Source: Triatoma infestans
Taxonomy: Eukaryota > Arthropoda > Insecta > Hemiptera > Reduviidae
Length of the DNA: 64,000 bases
Assembly: GCA_011037195.1 (NCBI GenBank)
Contig: JAAEAF010001107.1
Coordinates: 217,077 to 281,076, forward strand
Direction of reading: 5' to 3'
Part shown: in pieces, positions 31,208 to 41,955 of the stretch
How the letters are laid out: every line of letters starts with the position of its first letter
Numbering within the stretch: the first letter of the stretch is position 1
Position numbers and translations under genes: made by a program
Notes under the pieces: model-generated
What the model saw: the letters and a program-made list of their open reading frames with translations, nothing else
What the model was told of the DNA's origin: nothing
Databases searched by the model: none

Positions 31208-32166
31208 CTTTCTCTTACTCCTAGTAACAGGAAGTATTGTAATCGTGTGTAGTTTTTGATACGTATTTTTGATATACGTTTTGAGGTCCCCTGAGTCCAA
31301 AAAAGTGGTTTTTAGCAAATGGTCTGTATGTATGTGTGAACAGCATAGCTCAAAAACGAAACAACGTAGAAAGTTGAAACTTGATATTCCATTTAGATAT
31401 CACTATGGAATCTGACAGTATGTTATCTGAAAATTCCTCAACCGGAAGTACCACTTTACTAGTTTTTTTTTTTTTACTTTTTTGCGATTTTCTCAAAAAT
31501 TACTTCAACGATTTTCTTCAAACTTGTTATATCAACTACAAATACAATGACCTACAACTTTTATTTAAAACATTTCTCCAGCAAAATTCATTTAACGGGC
31601 ACTTTTGAAGGAGAGGTGGGGTTAGGTTTTCATTTAATGCGCTATTTCAGCCTATTAGACAATTCTGCTATCTAAATAATGTTAATTAGAATTAAATATG
31701 CTGTTGAAATTCCTAGTTTGAATACAATCGGATGACTGAAAGTGCGTTTACATTACCACTTTACTAAATGATTTTTTTCACTTTTTCGCGATTTTCTTGA
31801 AACAACGTATATAAACTAAGCATACAAAGATCTACAACTTTTATTTAAAACATTTCCCTGGAAAAATTCATTTAAGGGTACTTTTAGGGGAAGGGTGGGG
31901 TTATGTTTTTTCTAAAGTGCTATCATTGTTGCTTATACAATTCTATCATCCGAAGAAAATTAATTAGAAATAAATAGATGTTTAAAATGCCGAGCTTCAA
32001 GAAAATTAGTAAACCGGAAGTCTGTTTTAACTGAACAGTTTTTTCAATTTTCGACGAATTCATTAAATTGGTATACCACACAATAAAATTTGTCAGTTAT
32101 AATTTTGAGAACTGGAGTAAGAGAAAGCTGTGTGAGTGTTTCACGCCAAATTTTTTTTTTTTTTTT
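31208..32166 (+). repeat. family A, best full-length copy
   Basis: Starts CTTTCTCTTACTCCTAGTAACAGG (31208 on), the 5' subterminal repeat plus its adjacent near-complement. In order it has 'gttttgaggtcccctgagtccaaaaaagtgg', a short GT stretch (31322-31340), CAACCGGAAGTACCACTTTAC (31439-31459), a second AAACCGGAAGTC (near 32012), then GGAGTAAGAGAAAGC (32114-32128), the TGTGAGTGTTTCACG hairpin, CCAAA and a T16 run. Length is about 960 bp and no protein frame is present. This copy shows best that the 5' and 3' subterminal repeats are complementary over about 14 bases. Confidence 0.85.
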
Positions 32167-32450
32167 AAAGATGTTTCAAATAAAAGTGATAGGCTTATAT
32201 CTCTGTGCAGTGAACAGTTCATGTTTATAAAAAATTATTAAACCTGATTTCTGTCAAGTGGCACTACTCGTATTCCGATTTCTTTAAATCAGGTGGTAGA
32301 ACCATAAATCATACCACAGGAAAACTTAGCGCTGCTGTTCCTCCAAAACCACACACACACACAAAAAAATCAAATTTCCCGTGAAAAGGTTTCAAATACA
32401 AGTGCTATATATTTATGTGGGTAGATAGATGGCGCATTGGTGTCTGTTTC
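32167..32450 (-). repeat. family A fragment, minus orientation
   Basis: 'atgtttcaaataaaagtgataggctta' at 32171 and a second 'ggtttcaaatacaagtgctatata' near 32388, with a CA tract (32352-32362). Two minus-strand pieces abut the + copy. Confidence 0.55.
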
Positions 32451-33464
32451 TAATCACAGAGTACGAAGTGATTAAATTCTTTTTATATTCGTCTTAATTA
32501 ATATTAATTATAGTTATATTTATTTTCTTCAGAAGAACTTTAGATTTTATAATATTTCATTGGATTTTGCATAAAATTAGACACTAAAAAATTCATGTAC
32601 AATTTAATTATTTAAACATTGATTATTTATTAATTTTGTGGAAAGAAATCAAAATAATTTATGAATAGAGGCGTTATTAATTTTCCAAAGGAGTGTTCAT
32701 AAAGTATTCATTATTCACTAGAATATTTAGGGCTTTATAGATTCTGTTAATTATTTAGAATTTTGCTGAGTTTGTAATATACATTAATAATGATATTTTC
32801 CATATACGCGCAAAAATTAATAAATAATAATTATAATTTAAAAATTATTTAAATTTAAGAAAATTTATGCATCATTTATTTATGCATGAAAATAATGTTT
32901 TTAATTTTTATTTATTAAACAAACGAAATTATAATTATTTAAAAAAAAAAATTACATGGCCACTATTAATATACTTTGCGGAACTTCCAGTCCAAGTTGA
33001 GAGCGCAGAGTCGGTCAGTGAATTTTTTGGCATGTTTACTAGGCGTGTTTTAGTTAATAATTAGAAATATAGGTTGCATGTCTATTTCTATTTTCAAAAA
33101 GAACAAAGACCATTATTATAAGAAAAATTTACATAGACAATTTTTAAATCAATATTTTAGAACCATTCTTCTTTTTTTAAAAAAATTAATTAGTTTTTAC
33201 TTTTATTAGGAAAATATTGGGTAAGGGGGGGATGAGATATTTTTTAAAAATTAGGTCAATGAATTGAATTTTACTTTCTGATTTTAATTTAAATCATTTA
33301 GATTTACATAGCTATTACATAGAAACATAATAAGTATTAAAGTCCAACCAAAAATTACATGAACATAGGCAACAGAAGGAACTATAGCCGACTTACGCCG
33401 AAAGTAAACGAAAGTCGTCGAGTACATAAACGTTTAACATACTACATAGTGATGAGGGTTATAT
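32451..33464. other. AT-rich spacer, nothing recognised
   Basis: Very AT-rich. Around 33360-33460 composition is more balanced and may be the eroded head of the SINE D copy that follows. Confidence 0.45.
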
Positions 33465-33600
33465 GCTGCCTTTTTTCTCTTCCTAGGAGCCTCTACAAAT
33501 CTGTGCCCGGTAGTGTAGTCTGCAGCTAGAAAATACTGCTTGGAGTCTGCGCGGGGGGGTGGGACTACAATAGATCTAGACCTTTCATGTTGCAGGGCAC
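33465..33600 (+). repeat. SINE family D, partial
   Basis: CCTAGGAGCCTCTACAAATC, 'tgtgcccggtagtgtagtc', TGCAGCTAGAAAATACTGC and TTGGAGTCTGCGCG follow the same order as the minus-strand copies at 63.5 and 49.3 kb. It ends at a G7 run (33552-33558). This is the only + oriented family D copy here. Confidence 0.6.
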
Positions 33601-36600
33601 TATTCCATAAAAGAATCTAAAGATCTACATGCATACATAAGTACTTAGAAAAAATTGCAGGCTTTACGGAAGACATATGTTTCTTTAAAAAATACCTTTA
33701 ATATAAGATAAATTAATACAAGTAGGAATGCTGCAAATGTTATAACCGCAAGCCAAAATAGTAATTAAATGAGTTTACTTCTGCTGTACAAAACACATTT
33801 TGATGTTCAAGATATATTGGTGAATTCATTTTTTAATCCTGCTTATTATTTACATTTAATTGTTTTACTACTATCCCTTCTCCCTAAAACAACTACAGGC
33901 CAACTGTAGGTCAAAATATCTTGAGCATCAAAAAGAGAACTCACAATGAGTGTTCTATAAGCTGTTTACAGTCAAATCAAAGATATTATATGAGAAAAGA
34001 GGAAGGATGCTTTGTTGGCTTAGTATTTTAGCAGTACGTTAGTGTTTATCCCTGGTTGGTTTAATTTATGATAATTATCTTTTTAAAGACAGAAATGTCT
34101 TTCGTAAACATTGCATTTTCCTAAGTACTAAGTGTATTCTAACCTACCAGTATTTTGAACCATTGTGTAATCGATGACTTTCGTATTTTTTCGACGAAAA
34201 TCGGTTGATTTCTCCAGTTGTCAATGCACAAGAAATTTTTTGATCGACCTATAAAACAGCTGATTATTTATTTCTTTTTATAAAATACTCGACGTTGAAC
34301 GGTTACCATACTTACCATAAATGGGTTTTTCATTTTCTATAACTGATTTCGAATATGAAATAATGGACCCCCCCCCCACCGTGTGATCATTTGAAAAATC
34401 ATGACAATAATACGTAGATATTGTGATGTTTGAATGAAGAATGATACCTCTAATTATAAGTTGTGCTCACAATTATAGTATTGCAAATGTGAATACGCTT
34501 GTTGCTCTTAGTAAAGAGATTCATAGAGTTGGAGACTGTTGGCTGAAGATAACTTGTTGATACTATGGGCTCTTGAAGAATTACCCTAGTTGAGCAAACT
34601 TCTTGATGTAGTCTTGTAGTTTCTCTTGTTAAGACGTGCATGCTTTAACCGTCAACACTTCTTGATGTTTTTATACTTCGTGCTTTTTAAGATTTTTTGC
34701 TATAAAACTTAAGACTGTTGTAGACTGGAACTTCTTGGAGGAGAATAATTGAGAAGTTGGATGCAATAACAGCGTTAGTAGTGAAAGAAACTTTTGATAA
34801 AAATATTAACAAAGAAACCCTTTACCTTGAAGAGTTATATTTGCAGCTACACTGAAACAAAGTTCTAAGCAATATGTTACATAGTTACAAAAGATACTGT
34901 AATGTACAAAATTGTAATTAACGCTCTCATTGCAAATAACGTTGTTTCACTTACATAAAGGTCACTCTTTTACAGTTTATATTTACCAAAAATTAAAACA
35001 AAATGAATTTTTATGTTCAGAATATTGCAAACAACTCAATATCCAACAGTAAATAGTTACAGATACTCAGTACTGAAATAAAATACTGATAACATGAAAC
35101 TAAAAATAGCATTGTGGTAGTAAGCTGGTGGAACAATAACATATTGTACATTCTTTACCTTGTTATTGCACAAAACTTTATATTTCACCCTCAAATTCAG
35201 TTGGAACAGTTTTTTCAGGATAGTTATCAATTTTTCCAGTATTGTACAAGTTCTCTACAACCATTTTATCTGAGCACTGATAGTTTCATTAATGATAAAA
35301 CATCTGCTTTCTTAGCATTGTTCAAGTTAGGTTTCTTTATATTTTCCACTTTTAATGCCACTGAACAAATTTGGATCGTGGTCAAGAAACTGGAATGGTC
35401 TATAAATCACAGTGTAAGTCTCTGACGAGACAACAAACCACTCTTGCTGCAATGGAGTCGTACATGTTTTTGAGCTATGAACTTCGTGGAAGATTGGTAG
35501 GAAGGAAAAAGATCACTCCTTAATTAAGTCACCATATGCAACTTCAATTTTGCCTTGTACATTTATAGATTCAGGCTGAAACACGGAGCAACTATGCAAT
35601 AACAGCGTAATATCATCTTACCTTTACCGAAGAATCCTGCCATCTAGGGTTGAGTCTATGAACAAATAATTTGTAGCCATATAGTTCAAGCTCCAAGGAA
35701 TATGTAGAGTACATGTATGCAATATGAGTGATAAATGGTTAACGCTGTTGTTGCCTCCCAACTCCTCAATTATTAAACCTTGCTCTTATACATTTTATAG
35801 CAAAGATTCTCTAATAGATATTAAATCAGGAAAAAGTGAAAATACTGTTGAGCATTTTTAGAGAAGAAGTTGCATTGCAATTACCTTTATAAAAACCCAA
35901 AAATGATTGTCATTATTTTGATTGGGTAATTATAATACCAATAACTTGTAAAAAAAAAAAATTACTTGAATATATTAATAATGATGAATGGCAATATTAT
36001 TTATTGTCTTAGAAATGTTATAAATTTAGTTTATCTTTATATTTAAATGAGATTATGAGTATGCAGTTATTAGTTTGTCTTGGGAAACTCCATAATTAAT
36101 CAAACAATCAAATAAATGTTTCTAATTAGGTTGGTTAGATCATTACAATAAGAAATATGCAATTTTTCTTCGATATTTTGTTAAATAATGAAAATTGCAT
36201 TAGTTAAATAATTCTTTATAATACATTATAATCACTGGGAGTTTTTTTTTTTAGTTTACCTTCATTATATTGTTAACGGGGTTATTGAAAGCTATTAATG
36301 TCCTGATTTTTTATTTTTTTAATATGAAATAGTTTGTTAAAATTAAGGGCAATTAGTCGTTTTTCTAGAAATTCAGAGTTTCAGTATAAAATTTGCCTTT
36401 TGATATTTTAGAAATCCAATTTCATTGAAGGTTTCACATGTTTTTTTTTATGGCTAGCACTTGCAATATATTTGAAAATTGAGTTTTATTAGACTTCAGT
36501 TGAAATTTTATTTTATTCATATAGAAAAGGATCTTTTTAGAGCAGCAATTTAAAGAAAGATTCTCTAATTCACAAATGTACATCATCATTTCACAAATGT
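33601..36600. other. 3-kb repeat-poor interval, no gene recognised
   Basis: The longest stretch without families A-D. About 34440-35850 has more balanced composition. The longest frame (35114-35425, +, 103 codons) has an ATG but no motif, and the minus-strand frame at 34450-34641 is likewise unassigned. A C run lies at 34371-34378. It could hold introns, a decayed LTR element or regulatory DNA; nothing decides between them. Confidence 0.4.
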
Positions 36601-37020
36601 ACATCTCAAACATTAAACGAAAAAAGCAATGATTATATGGATTTTATCGTCTGTAAATCCACTTAAACTGCGGCCACATTTAAACCAATCTACCCATTTG
36701 TAAACATTCGAACGGATCAAACAATTATTCCCGAACACTTTCAACATTCTTCCGTGGATTTCACTACCTTTGATACCCTCTGCAACTAAAAATCTAATCA
36801 CTAAGCCACTGAGCGTTGTTCTTCCGAGGTGCAATGCTCGAACGGACTCGCCATTGTTAACTGAATACATTTGAGGTTATGCTTACCAAATATTCTCGAA
36901 CAGCTGATGAGAAACTAAGTACAAGGATGCCAACTTGACGCCCTGAAACTATTGTATTGATTAAACAAACAGCACCTGAGTTACAGTGATTTGTCTCGTC
37001 ACTTATTGAATGACCCTCGT
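36600..37020 (-). pseudogene. mariner 5' end with truncated transposase
   Basis: On the minus strand the element starts at 37020 with ACGAGGGTCATTCAATAAGT, a typical mariner terminal repeat. After about 150 bases of 5' leader the open frame begins at 36870 and reads MYSVNNGE..., then VIRFLVAEGIKGSEIHGRML, KVFGNNCLIRSNVYKWVDWF and KCGRSLSGFTDDK. This is the N-terminal paired helix-turn-helix domain of mariner transposases (R-x-V-I-x-F-L-x-x-E-G...I-H-x-R-M-x-x-V-Y-G-x-x-C...V-Y-x-W...F-K-x-G-R). The DDD catalytic domain is absent: sequence becomes unrelated after about 36613. The copy could still bind DNA in principle but cannot move itself. Confidence 0.8.
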
Positions 37021-37479
37021 ATTAACAAGAATTCAACTTACCGATTTGAAGGTTATAATGAAATTCTTACCATCGGTAATCCACTAAAATTCTTGACAGT
37101 GATTCCCACTTTTAAATAACTAATTGGACCCTGAGTTTTGTTTAAAAAAGGAGTAAAAGAAGTGTTTTAAACCATTTTAAATATTGTAAACAGATGCAAT
37201 TTTTCCTTGCATTAATTTCGTGGATTTTAACAAATATAATATTGATTTATGACAAGGCGAAATTTTACGCAAATAAACTCTTATTTATAAATATTTCTTC
37301 TATTATTATTATTGTTATTTTATTCAAATGACTTACACCATTTAAATATTAATACTTTATTTCTATTGTTTTAGGTTAGAACTCAGCCATATTACTAATT
37401 TCAGAGGATAGATATCAACATAACTAGATGTTTTAAACAATCGATGTTACTAATTTTATTCTAATCTTTAAATCGATAA
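37021..37479. other. AT-rich spacer
   Basis: Flank of the mariner remnant. TATTATTATTATTGTTATT near 37300-37320. Nothing recognised. Confidence 0.45.
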
Positions 37480-37965
37480 ATTGTACTTCAAGAATTCTTC
37501 AAATTCTTTGCCCAAGAGCCTAATTCAAACTTCCATCAAAGGTTGGATACAAGACGCCAATGGCCAGCAATGGAAGCAGGGGAACACCAGGTCAGAAGCA
37601 GGCAGAACTCTTTATCATGAAATATTTCCCATAAATTTATCAGGGATCCGACTGAACCATAGCCGGAAAGTTATAAGGATAACTTTAGAGGTCTACTAAC
37701 GGGGTATTGTAGGCTGAATAAGCATATGTACGGAAGAAGCGATGTGCCGATTCTGTAAGGCTGAGCAAGAAACCCGGGTACACAGTCTTTGTGAGTGTGC
37801 CGGCCTGATGAGGATAAGGATTAAGCAAATCCGGAGCCACTTTCAGCTTTGCTAGGCCTGCTTAAAATGGCAAAGCTGGAAGATGTGTTATAACACTGAG
37901 GATCCACAATAGACCTCCTAGTGTAGGTCGCGTTGGAATGAGGTTCATGCCATCTCTTTGTTAAT
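37480..37965 (+). pseudogene. non-LTR retrotransposon C-terminal zinc-knuckle remnant
   Basis: The frame at 37481-37699 contains KGWIQDANGQQWKQGNTRSE and IRLNHSRKVIRITLEVY, which resembles the segment between RNase H and the zinc knuckle (L-S-R...L-x-x-L-T-G-H). After a stop, MCRFCKAEQETRVHSLCECAGL (37742-37807) is a C-x2-C-x8-H-x3-C knuckle, close in layout to FCRVCETEEETTIHLMTDC at 14.5 kb but a different family member. It continues weakly to about 37965 and is followed by a family A 3' end, so it lies inside or beside a family A copy. Confidence 0.6.
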
Positions 37966-38030
37966 CTAATCTAACTATCTTAACAGCAGTGAGAGAAAGA
38001 CGTGTGTATTGCATCAGATTTTTTCCCTCT
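37966..38030 (+). repeat. family A 3' end
   Basis: 'cagcagtgagagaaagacgtgtgtattgcatcagatttttt' is the 3' subterminal repeat, a weakened hairpin and the T run. Confidence 0.55.
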
Positions 38031-38235
38031 TACATGGGTAAGAGAAAAAATTATTCACAAAAGCACATTATTTAGAAAATAGTAACATTTACAATAATTA
38101 TTAAGGCATATATCAATATTTATAAAGATATTTTGGTTTAAAATATTTTGGACAATTGTCAAAATAGTGTAGAGTAAGAGTAGTAGAGTATGAAGACGGT
38201 GAATATTGGCAGAGTTACAAACAAACTTCATACCG

Positions 38236-38270
<35 letters not shown>

Positions 38271-38734
38271 CACTATATATATATATATATACAATTATCC
38301 TAAATATTTTTACAGAGAAATTTCTCTGTTTAAAGTTTCACTTCCTCATTATTATTATAACCGGCTGACAGACAGGCGGAAAGTCAAGATGCATTTAACT
38401 ACTTTACATATATATATATAAAAAAAACAAAAACCAAAGAACAATTTATGTTATATAGTTTATTGAATATAAAGCTAAAATTTATAGGCATATTAAAATA
38501 TTTTTTTGGTGTTTGTTAGATAAAACTGTTTACTAAATCGATTCTAAATTTGAATCGGATAATCTCCGAAGAATGTCCGAATTTTTTAGTAGTATATATT
38601 ACTTTCTCTGCCTGGTTTTTCATTTTTCTTTCTTTTGTTAAAAAAAAATATGTGATCAGGTAACATTTTTCGGTGAGGGAGTTTTCACCGGAAATACGTG
38701 TTTTGAGATTCCTTGACTAAAAAAAAAAAGAAAA
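38031..38734. other. AT-rich spacer with CA and TA microsatellites
   Basis: (CA)n at about 38236-38273 runs directly into (TA)n at 38273-38291. The rest is AT-rich; a family A-like TTTTCACCGGAAATACGTG occurs near 38681-38701. Confidence 0.6.
38236..38291. repeat. compound (CA)n(TA)n microsatellite
   Basis: Uninterrupted CA repeat with one CG break, then TA repeat. The frames read across it on both strands are artefacts. Confidence 0.95.
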
Positions 38735-38800
38735 AGTGATGTGAAACACTCACACGACTTTCTCTTGCTGCAGTTTACACAGACTTTAGTGACAAATTTT
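38735..38800 (-). repeat. family A 3' end, minus orientation
   Basis: GTGATGTGAAACACTCACACGACTTTCTCTTGCTGCAG (38735-38772) is a clear 3' terminus in minus orientation. Confidence 0.65.
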
Positions 38801-38844
38801 CTTCAAACTTATATAAAATAATAACAATAAATAACCTATAGCGC

Positions 38845-39080
38845 AACAGCCCATGAAGAGCCATGGCATGCCTGGAGGCGTTTTTTTATTAGGTGACGTG
38901 TGGTAAGCATGCCGCAGTTCCCTCGCCGTTTAGTTCCGGCCTTCGCTACCTAGGTGCGCTACCTAGCTTCCTACTTTTTCTCACCATACTGGGTCAACAC
39001 CGACATTTTACCCCCATGGGAATCGAACTCTGAATTCTGGCATCAAAGGCGAGTGCTCTAACCACTAGACCAACGTGTGG
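38845..39080 (-). repeat. SINE family C (tRNA-derived)
   Basis: On the minus strand it starts near 39080 with GTTGGTCTAGTGGTTAGAGC (A-box-like), ACTCGCCTTTGATGCCAG and GAGTTCGATTCCC (B box). The tRNA-unrelated body follows: 'gtcggtgttgacccagtatgg', CGCACCTAGGTAGCGAAGGCC, 'ggaactaaacggcgagggaac' and the end 'ggctcttcatgggctgttgcgc'. The copy at 40338-40548 shares all blocks. By position the anticodon-like triplet would be TTG, suggesting a Gln-type tRNA ancestor, which is uncertain. Confidence 0.8.
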
Positions 39081-39101
39081 TGGTCTCTAGTGAAACTATG
39101 T

Positions 39102-39257
39102 TACTCTGTGCGAGTCTGTGTTGTCACACTGTCTGAAAAACGCATCCTGAAGATGGGCGAACGCCCGAAACCGGTCGATGACCACAAAATGAAGCAGGCT
39201 ACCCCGGAAAATGTCTCTGATGCTTTCCAGCTCTGCGGAACCAACCACCACAACAAA
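39102..39257. mobile_element. family B, right arm only
   Basis: CTCTGTGCGAGTCTGTG through GAAGATGGGCGAACGCCC and GAAACCGGTCGATGACC to GGAACCAACCACCACAACAA. The left arm is missing, so the element is 5'-truncated at about the palindrome centre. The right end is intact. Confidence 0.75.
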
Positions 39258-39450
39258 TCTGTCAGTCAGTTTAAATTAAAATTTCCATAACCTTGACAAA
39301 GAGGCCGCTCAGGTATACAAGTAAAAGCCACACCACCATTTTTATAGCCAGCCCAATTAAACATTGTAACGTTGTAATTTTAAAGAAAATTTCTGAATTA
39401 AATTTCAAGAGAAATTCGGGTGAGTGTTTCACACGAGATTTGTTTTTCTA
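39258..39450 (+). repeat. family A 3' part
   Basis: 'tctgtcagtcagtttaaa', GAGGCCGCTCAGGTATACAAG, 'taaaagccacaccacc' and the terminus 'gggtgagtgtttcacacgagattt'. This is the GGCCGCTCAGG subfamily. Confidence 0.7.
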
Positions 39451-40319
39451 TTCTTTCACCGCCTCCATGGTCTTTCTTTTTCCCTTTCTTCAACGCCACT
39501 CCCAAAATTCCATCTGAGATTTTTACCATTCCCTAAACTGTTCAAGGCCTTCGTAAGCGGGCGTTATCGTCCACTTTGGGAATCTACTGTTAGAGGAATT
39601 GTTTTTTGATGCATTTTGACATAATCGGAATATTAAGATTAAGCGTGCTACGTATTCTTGTTGCTGAGGTATCTTGTTCAACACAAATCCATCTATACAC
39701 ACAAATACTATATTCGCTATACATCCCCCCCCCCACTTGGGAAAATCAAAACATTAATATCCGATAAAAAAAGTAATTTCGAAAATTGCAAAAAATAAAA
39801 TAAAATAAATAAATGTGAATAATTTAATAAATAAAATAATATAAAATCAATTAAATTTAAGTTAATGTAATTTGATTTTATTTATTATTAAATTAGTTGA
39901 GATACAAAAAGAGAACCTCAGATATACACTCAGCGATTCTTATTACTAAAGCCAGAAATAAATATCAAGAGTTCAATTTTCTTTTAATGTAAGTGAAATT
40001 CTATATTAGAGTATTATTGTATTTATTGGTGTGCTAGCATTTATTGGCATTATTGTAACAATAGGATTCCCCTTTCATTTCAGACTACTTCAATAACACT
40101 ATATACATACATATATAATACCAGTATATCATGTTTTATTAGAATATATTACGTCATCATAATTATATATCTAAAGTTTATCAAATAATTTAATTAAAAG
40201 TAGAGCAATTATTTAATGTAATTTGGGATTTTTTCCAACCACTGATTTTTAAATAAAAAGATTCCATAGGTTTGTTTTACGAACCGGAAATCGCTGAGAA
40301 CTTGTGCCTATACAAAATT
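39451..40319. other. spacer, nothing recognised
   Basis: About 39460-39660 is more balanced in composition but has no motif. A C9 run lies at about 39726-39734. The rest is AT-rich, with short ATAC repeats near 40100. Confidence 0.45.
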
Positions 40320-41500
40320 ATTTTTACTTTCTTTTGTCCTCACATGTTGGTTTAGTGGTTAGCGTACTCGCCTTTGATGCGAGAATTCAGGGTTCGATTC
40401 CCCTGAGGGCAAAGTCGGTGTTGACCCAGCATCTTGAGAAAAATGGAAGGCTACAATTGGTAGTGCACCTAGGTAGCGAAGGCAGAACTAAAACGGCGAG
40501 GGAACCGATAAAGCCTTGGCCGTTTATGGCCTGTTACATCACGTATTGCGACTGAGTTACATTTTCGAAATTGAGTTTTAACCGGAAAATATGTTTTGTG
40601 GTCCCTTCAGTGCGAAAAGGAGTGTGTATGTGAGGGTTATGAACAAAATAACTCAAAAAACAAATAATAGCAAAAAACTGAAATTTGATATTTCTACCAT
40701 TGCATTTGATTCAAACATTTCCGGCAAAATCCATCAACCGGAAGTGTGACTTACTGAATTTTTTTTTCATTTTTTTTGTTGCGATTTTCACGACAACGGC
40801 TAAAATAGTCATCAAAGGTCAACAGATCCGAAAGGAAGTTATCTGTCAACATTTTCCTCAACCGGAAGTCACACGTTACTGAATGGATTTTTCAGACTTT
40901 TGCGATTTTCAAAATAAACAGCTCTTTAAACTTATTATATCACTTACACCTATAAGTGGCTACAACTTTTGTTTGGAACATTTCTTCAGAATGTTTTTCA
41001 TTTAAGAGGGTGCTTTTCGAGGTGTGTTGAATTTATGTTATCCACTAAAATGCTATTTTACTTTATTATACAATACCAAAATCTAAATAGTTTTAATTGA
41101 AATCAAATAGGTTTTCAAATTTCCAAGTTTTAAGATAATATAGTAACGGGAAATGCGTTTTTACTGAACATTTTATTCAGTTTTCTAAGTTTTTTTTTGC
41201 ATAAAAATATCGCTGGATTTCATTAAATTTGTTATAGCAACTATACAGACCTTTCACTTTTGTTTGAAAATTTTTACCGTGAAAACTCATTTCGAAAAGT
41301 TTTGGCGGATAGGGAGATTATGCTTTCCTCCAATAAAGTCGTTTTATTAAGTTTAGACTCTGCCATTGATATCAAATAGAAGATAAGTAAACATTTAGTA
41401 ATAAAAATTACCGTTTGAAGAAATTTTGTCGTAACATAAAACTGTGTAAACTGCAGTAAGTAAGAGCAAGTCGTGTGAGTGTTTCACAAATTTATTTAAA
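40320..41500 (+). repeat. family A copy with SINE in its 5' end
   Basis: The 5' end TTTTTACTTTCTTTTGTCC (40320-40339) is interrupted by SINE C and resumes at about 40549 with 'acgtattgcgactgag'. Then come 'gttttaaccggaaaatatg', a short GT stretch, CAACCGGAAGTGTGAC (near 40735), a second CAACCGGAAGTCACACG (near 40859) and the end 'ctgcagtaagtaagagcaagtcgtgtgagtgtttcac'. The CAGATTTT tail is replaced by AAATTTATTT. It is joined at about 41500 to another copy in the same orientation. Confidence 0.75.
40338..40548 (+). repeat. SINE family C (tRNA-derived)
   Basis: Starts CCTCACATGTTGG, with TGGTTTAGTGGTTAGCG (A-box-like), CTCGCCTTTGATGCGAG (a perfect five-pair anticodon-arm-like hairpin) and GGGTTCGATTCCCC (B box). 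Body blocks GTCGGTGTTGACCCAGC, GCACCTAGGTAGCGAAGGC and 'aacggcgagggaac' match the copy at 38.9-39.1 kb. It inserted inside the 5' terminal hairpin of a family A copy. Confidence 0.85.
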
Positions 41501-41955
41501 ATTCTCAAACTACCCACTCACATAAATACCTACCAATTTTATTGGCAACATTACCCCGAGGAAATCGATTTTTTTTGAGAGGTTTTTCAGGGAGAACAAT
41601 ATAATAATTATATACATTAGAAGGTTGCTAGAATGTCCAGAATGAAGGAAATCCCTTTTCTTTAAAATCGAATGCTAACTGCACAGATAAACAAAAAGAA
41701 ACTATTACTTTTAGATATTAAGATAGTTCTGCGGAAATTATGGCGTTAAATTGCAATTTATAAATGGAGTTGGTACAATGTTATTGGCACTCTCCTTCTA
41801 GACTACAGTGTATTCACTTATACTGCCTTGGTTTCGGGAGGTACTTGTCTCCCCGCCACTGTTATGTTTATGTTGGGGAAAAATGAGTAAAATTAAGACA
41901 GTTGGGTAAGAGCAAGTTGTGTGAGTGTTTCACACCAGATTTTTTTTTATGTGTA
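41501..41955 (+). repeat. family A 3' half, head-to-tail with previous copy
   Basis: 'ctcacataaatacctaccaattttattgg', 'cacagataaacaaaaag', 'ggcactctccttctagactacagtg' and the 3' end 'gggtaagagcaagttgtgtgagtgtttcacaccagat' plus T9. Its 5' half is missing, so the join is between a complete 3' end and an interior point. Confidence 0.7.

Noticed and set aside
34450..35425. Possible decayed LTR retrotransposon in the balanced-composition interval
   Set aside because: No LTR pair, primer site or pol motif could be found on either strand.
37966..38030. Polyadenylation or terminator signal
   Set aside because: The hairpin plus T run is the family A 3' end and occurs at every copy, so it is an element terminus and not a gene-specific signal.
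40338..40410. Functional tRNA gene (Gln-like)
   Set aside because: A and B boxes and an anticodon-like arm are present, but the acceptor stem does not pair and the sequence continues into a SINE body shared with 38.9 kb.
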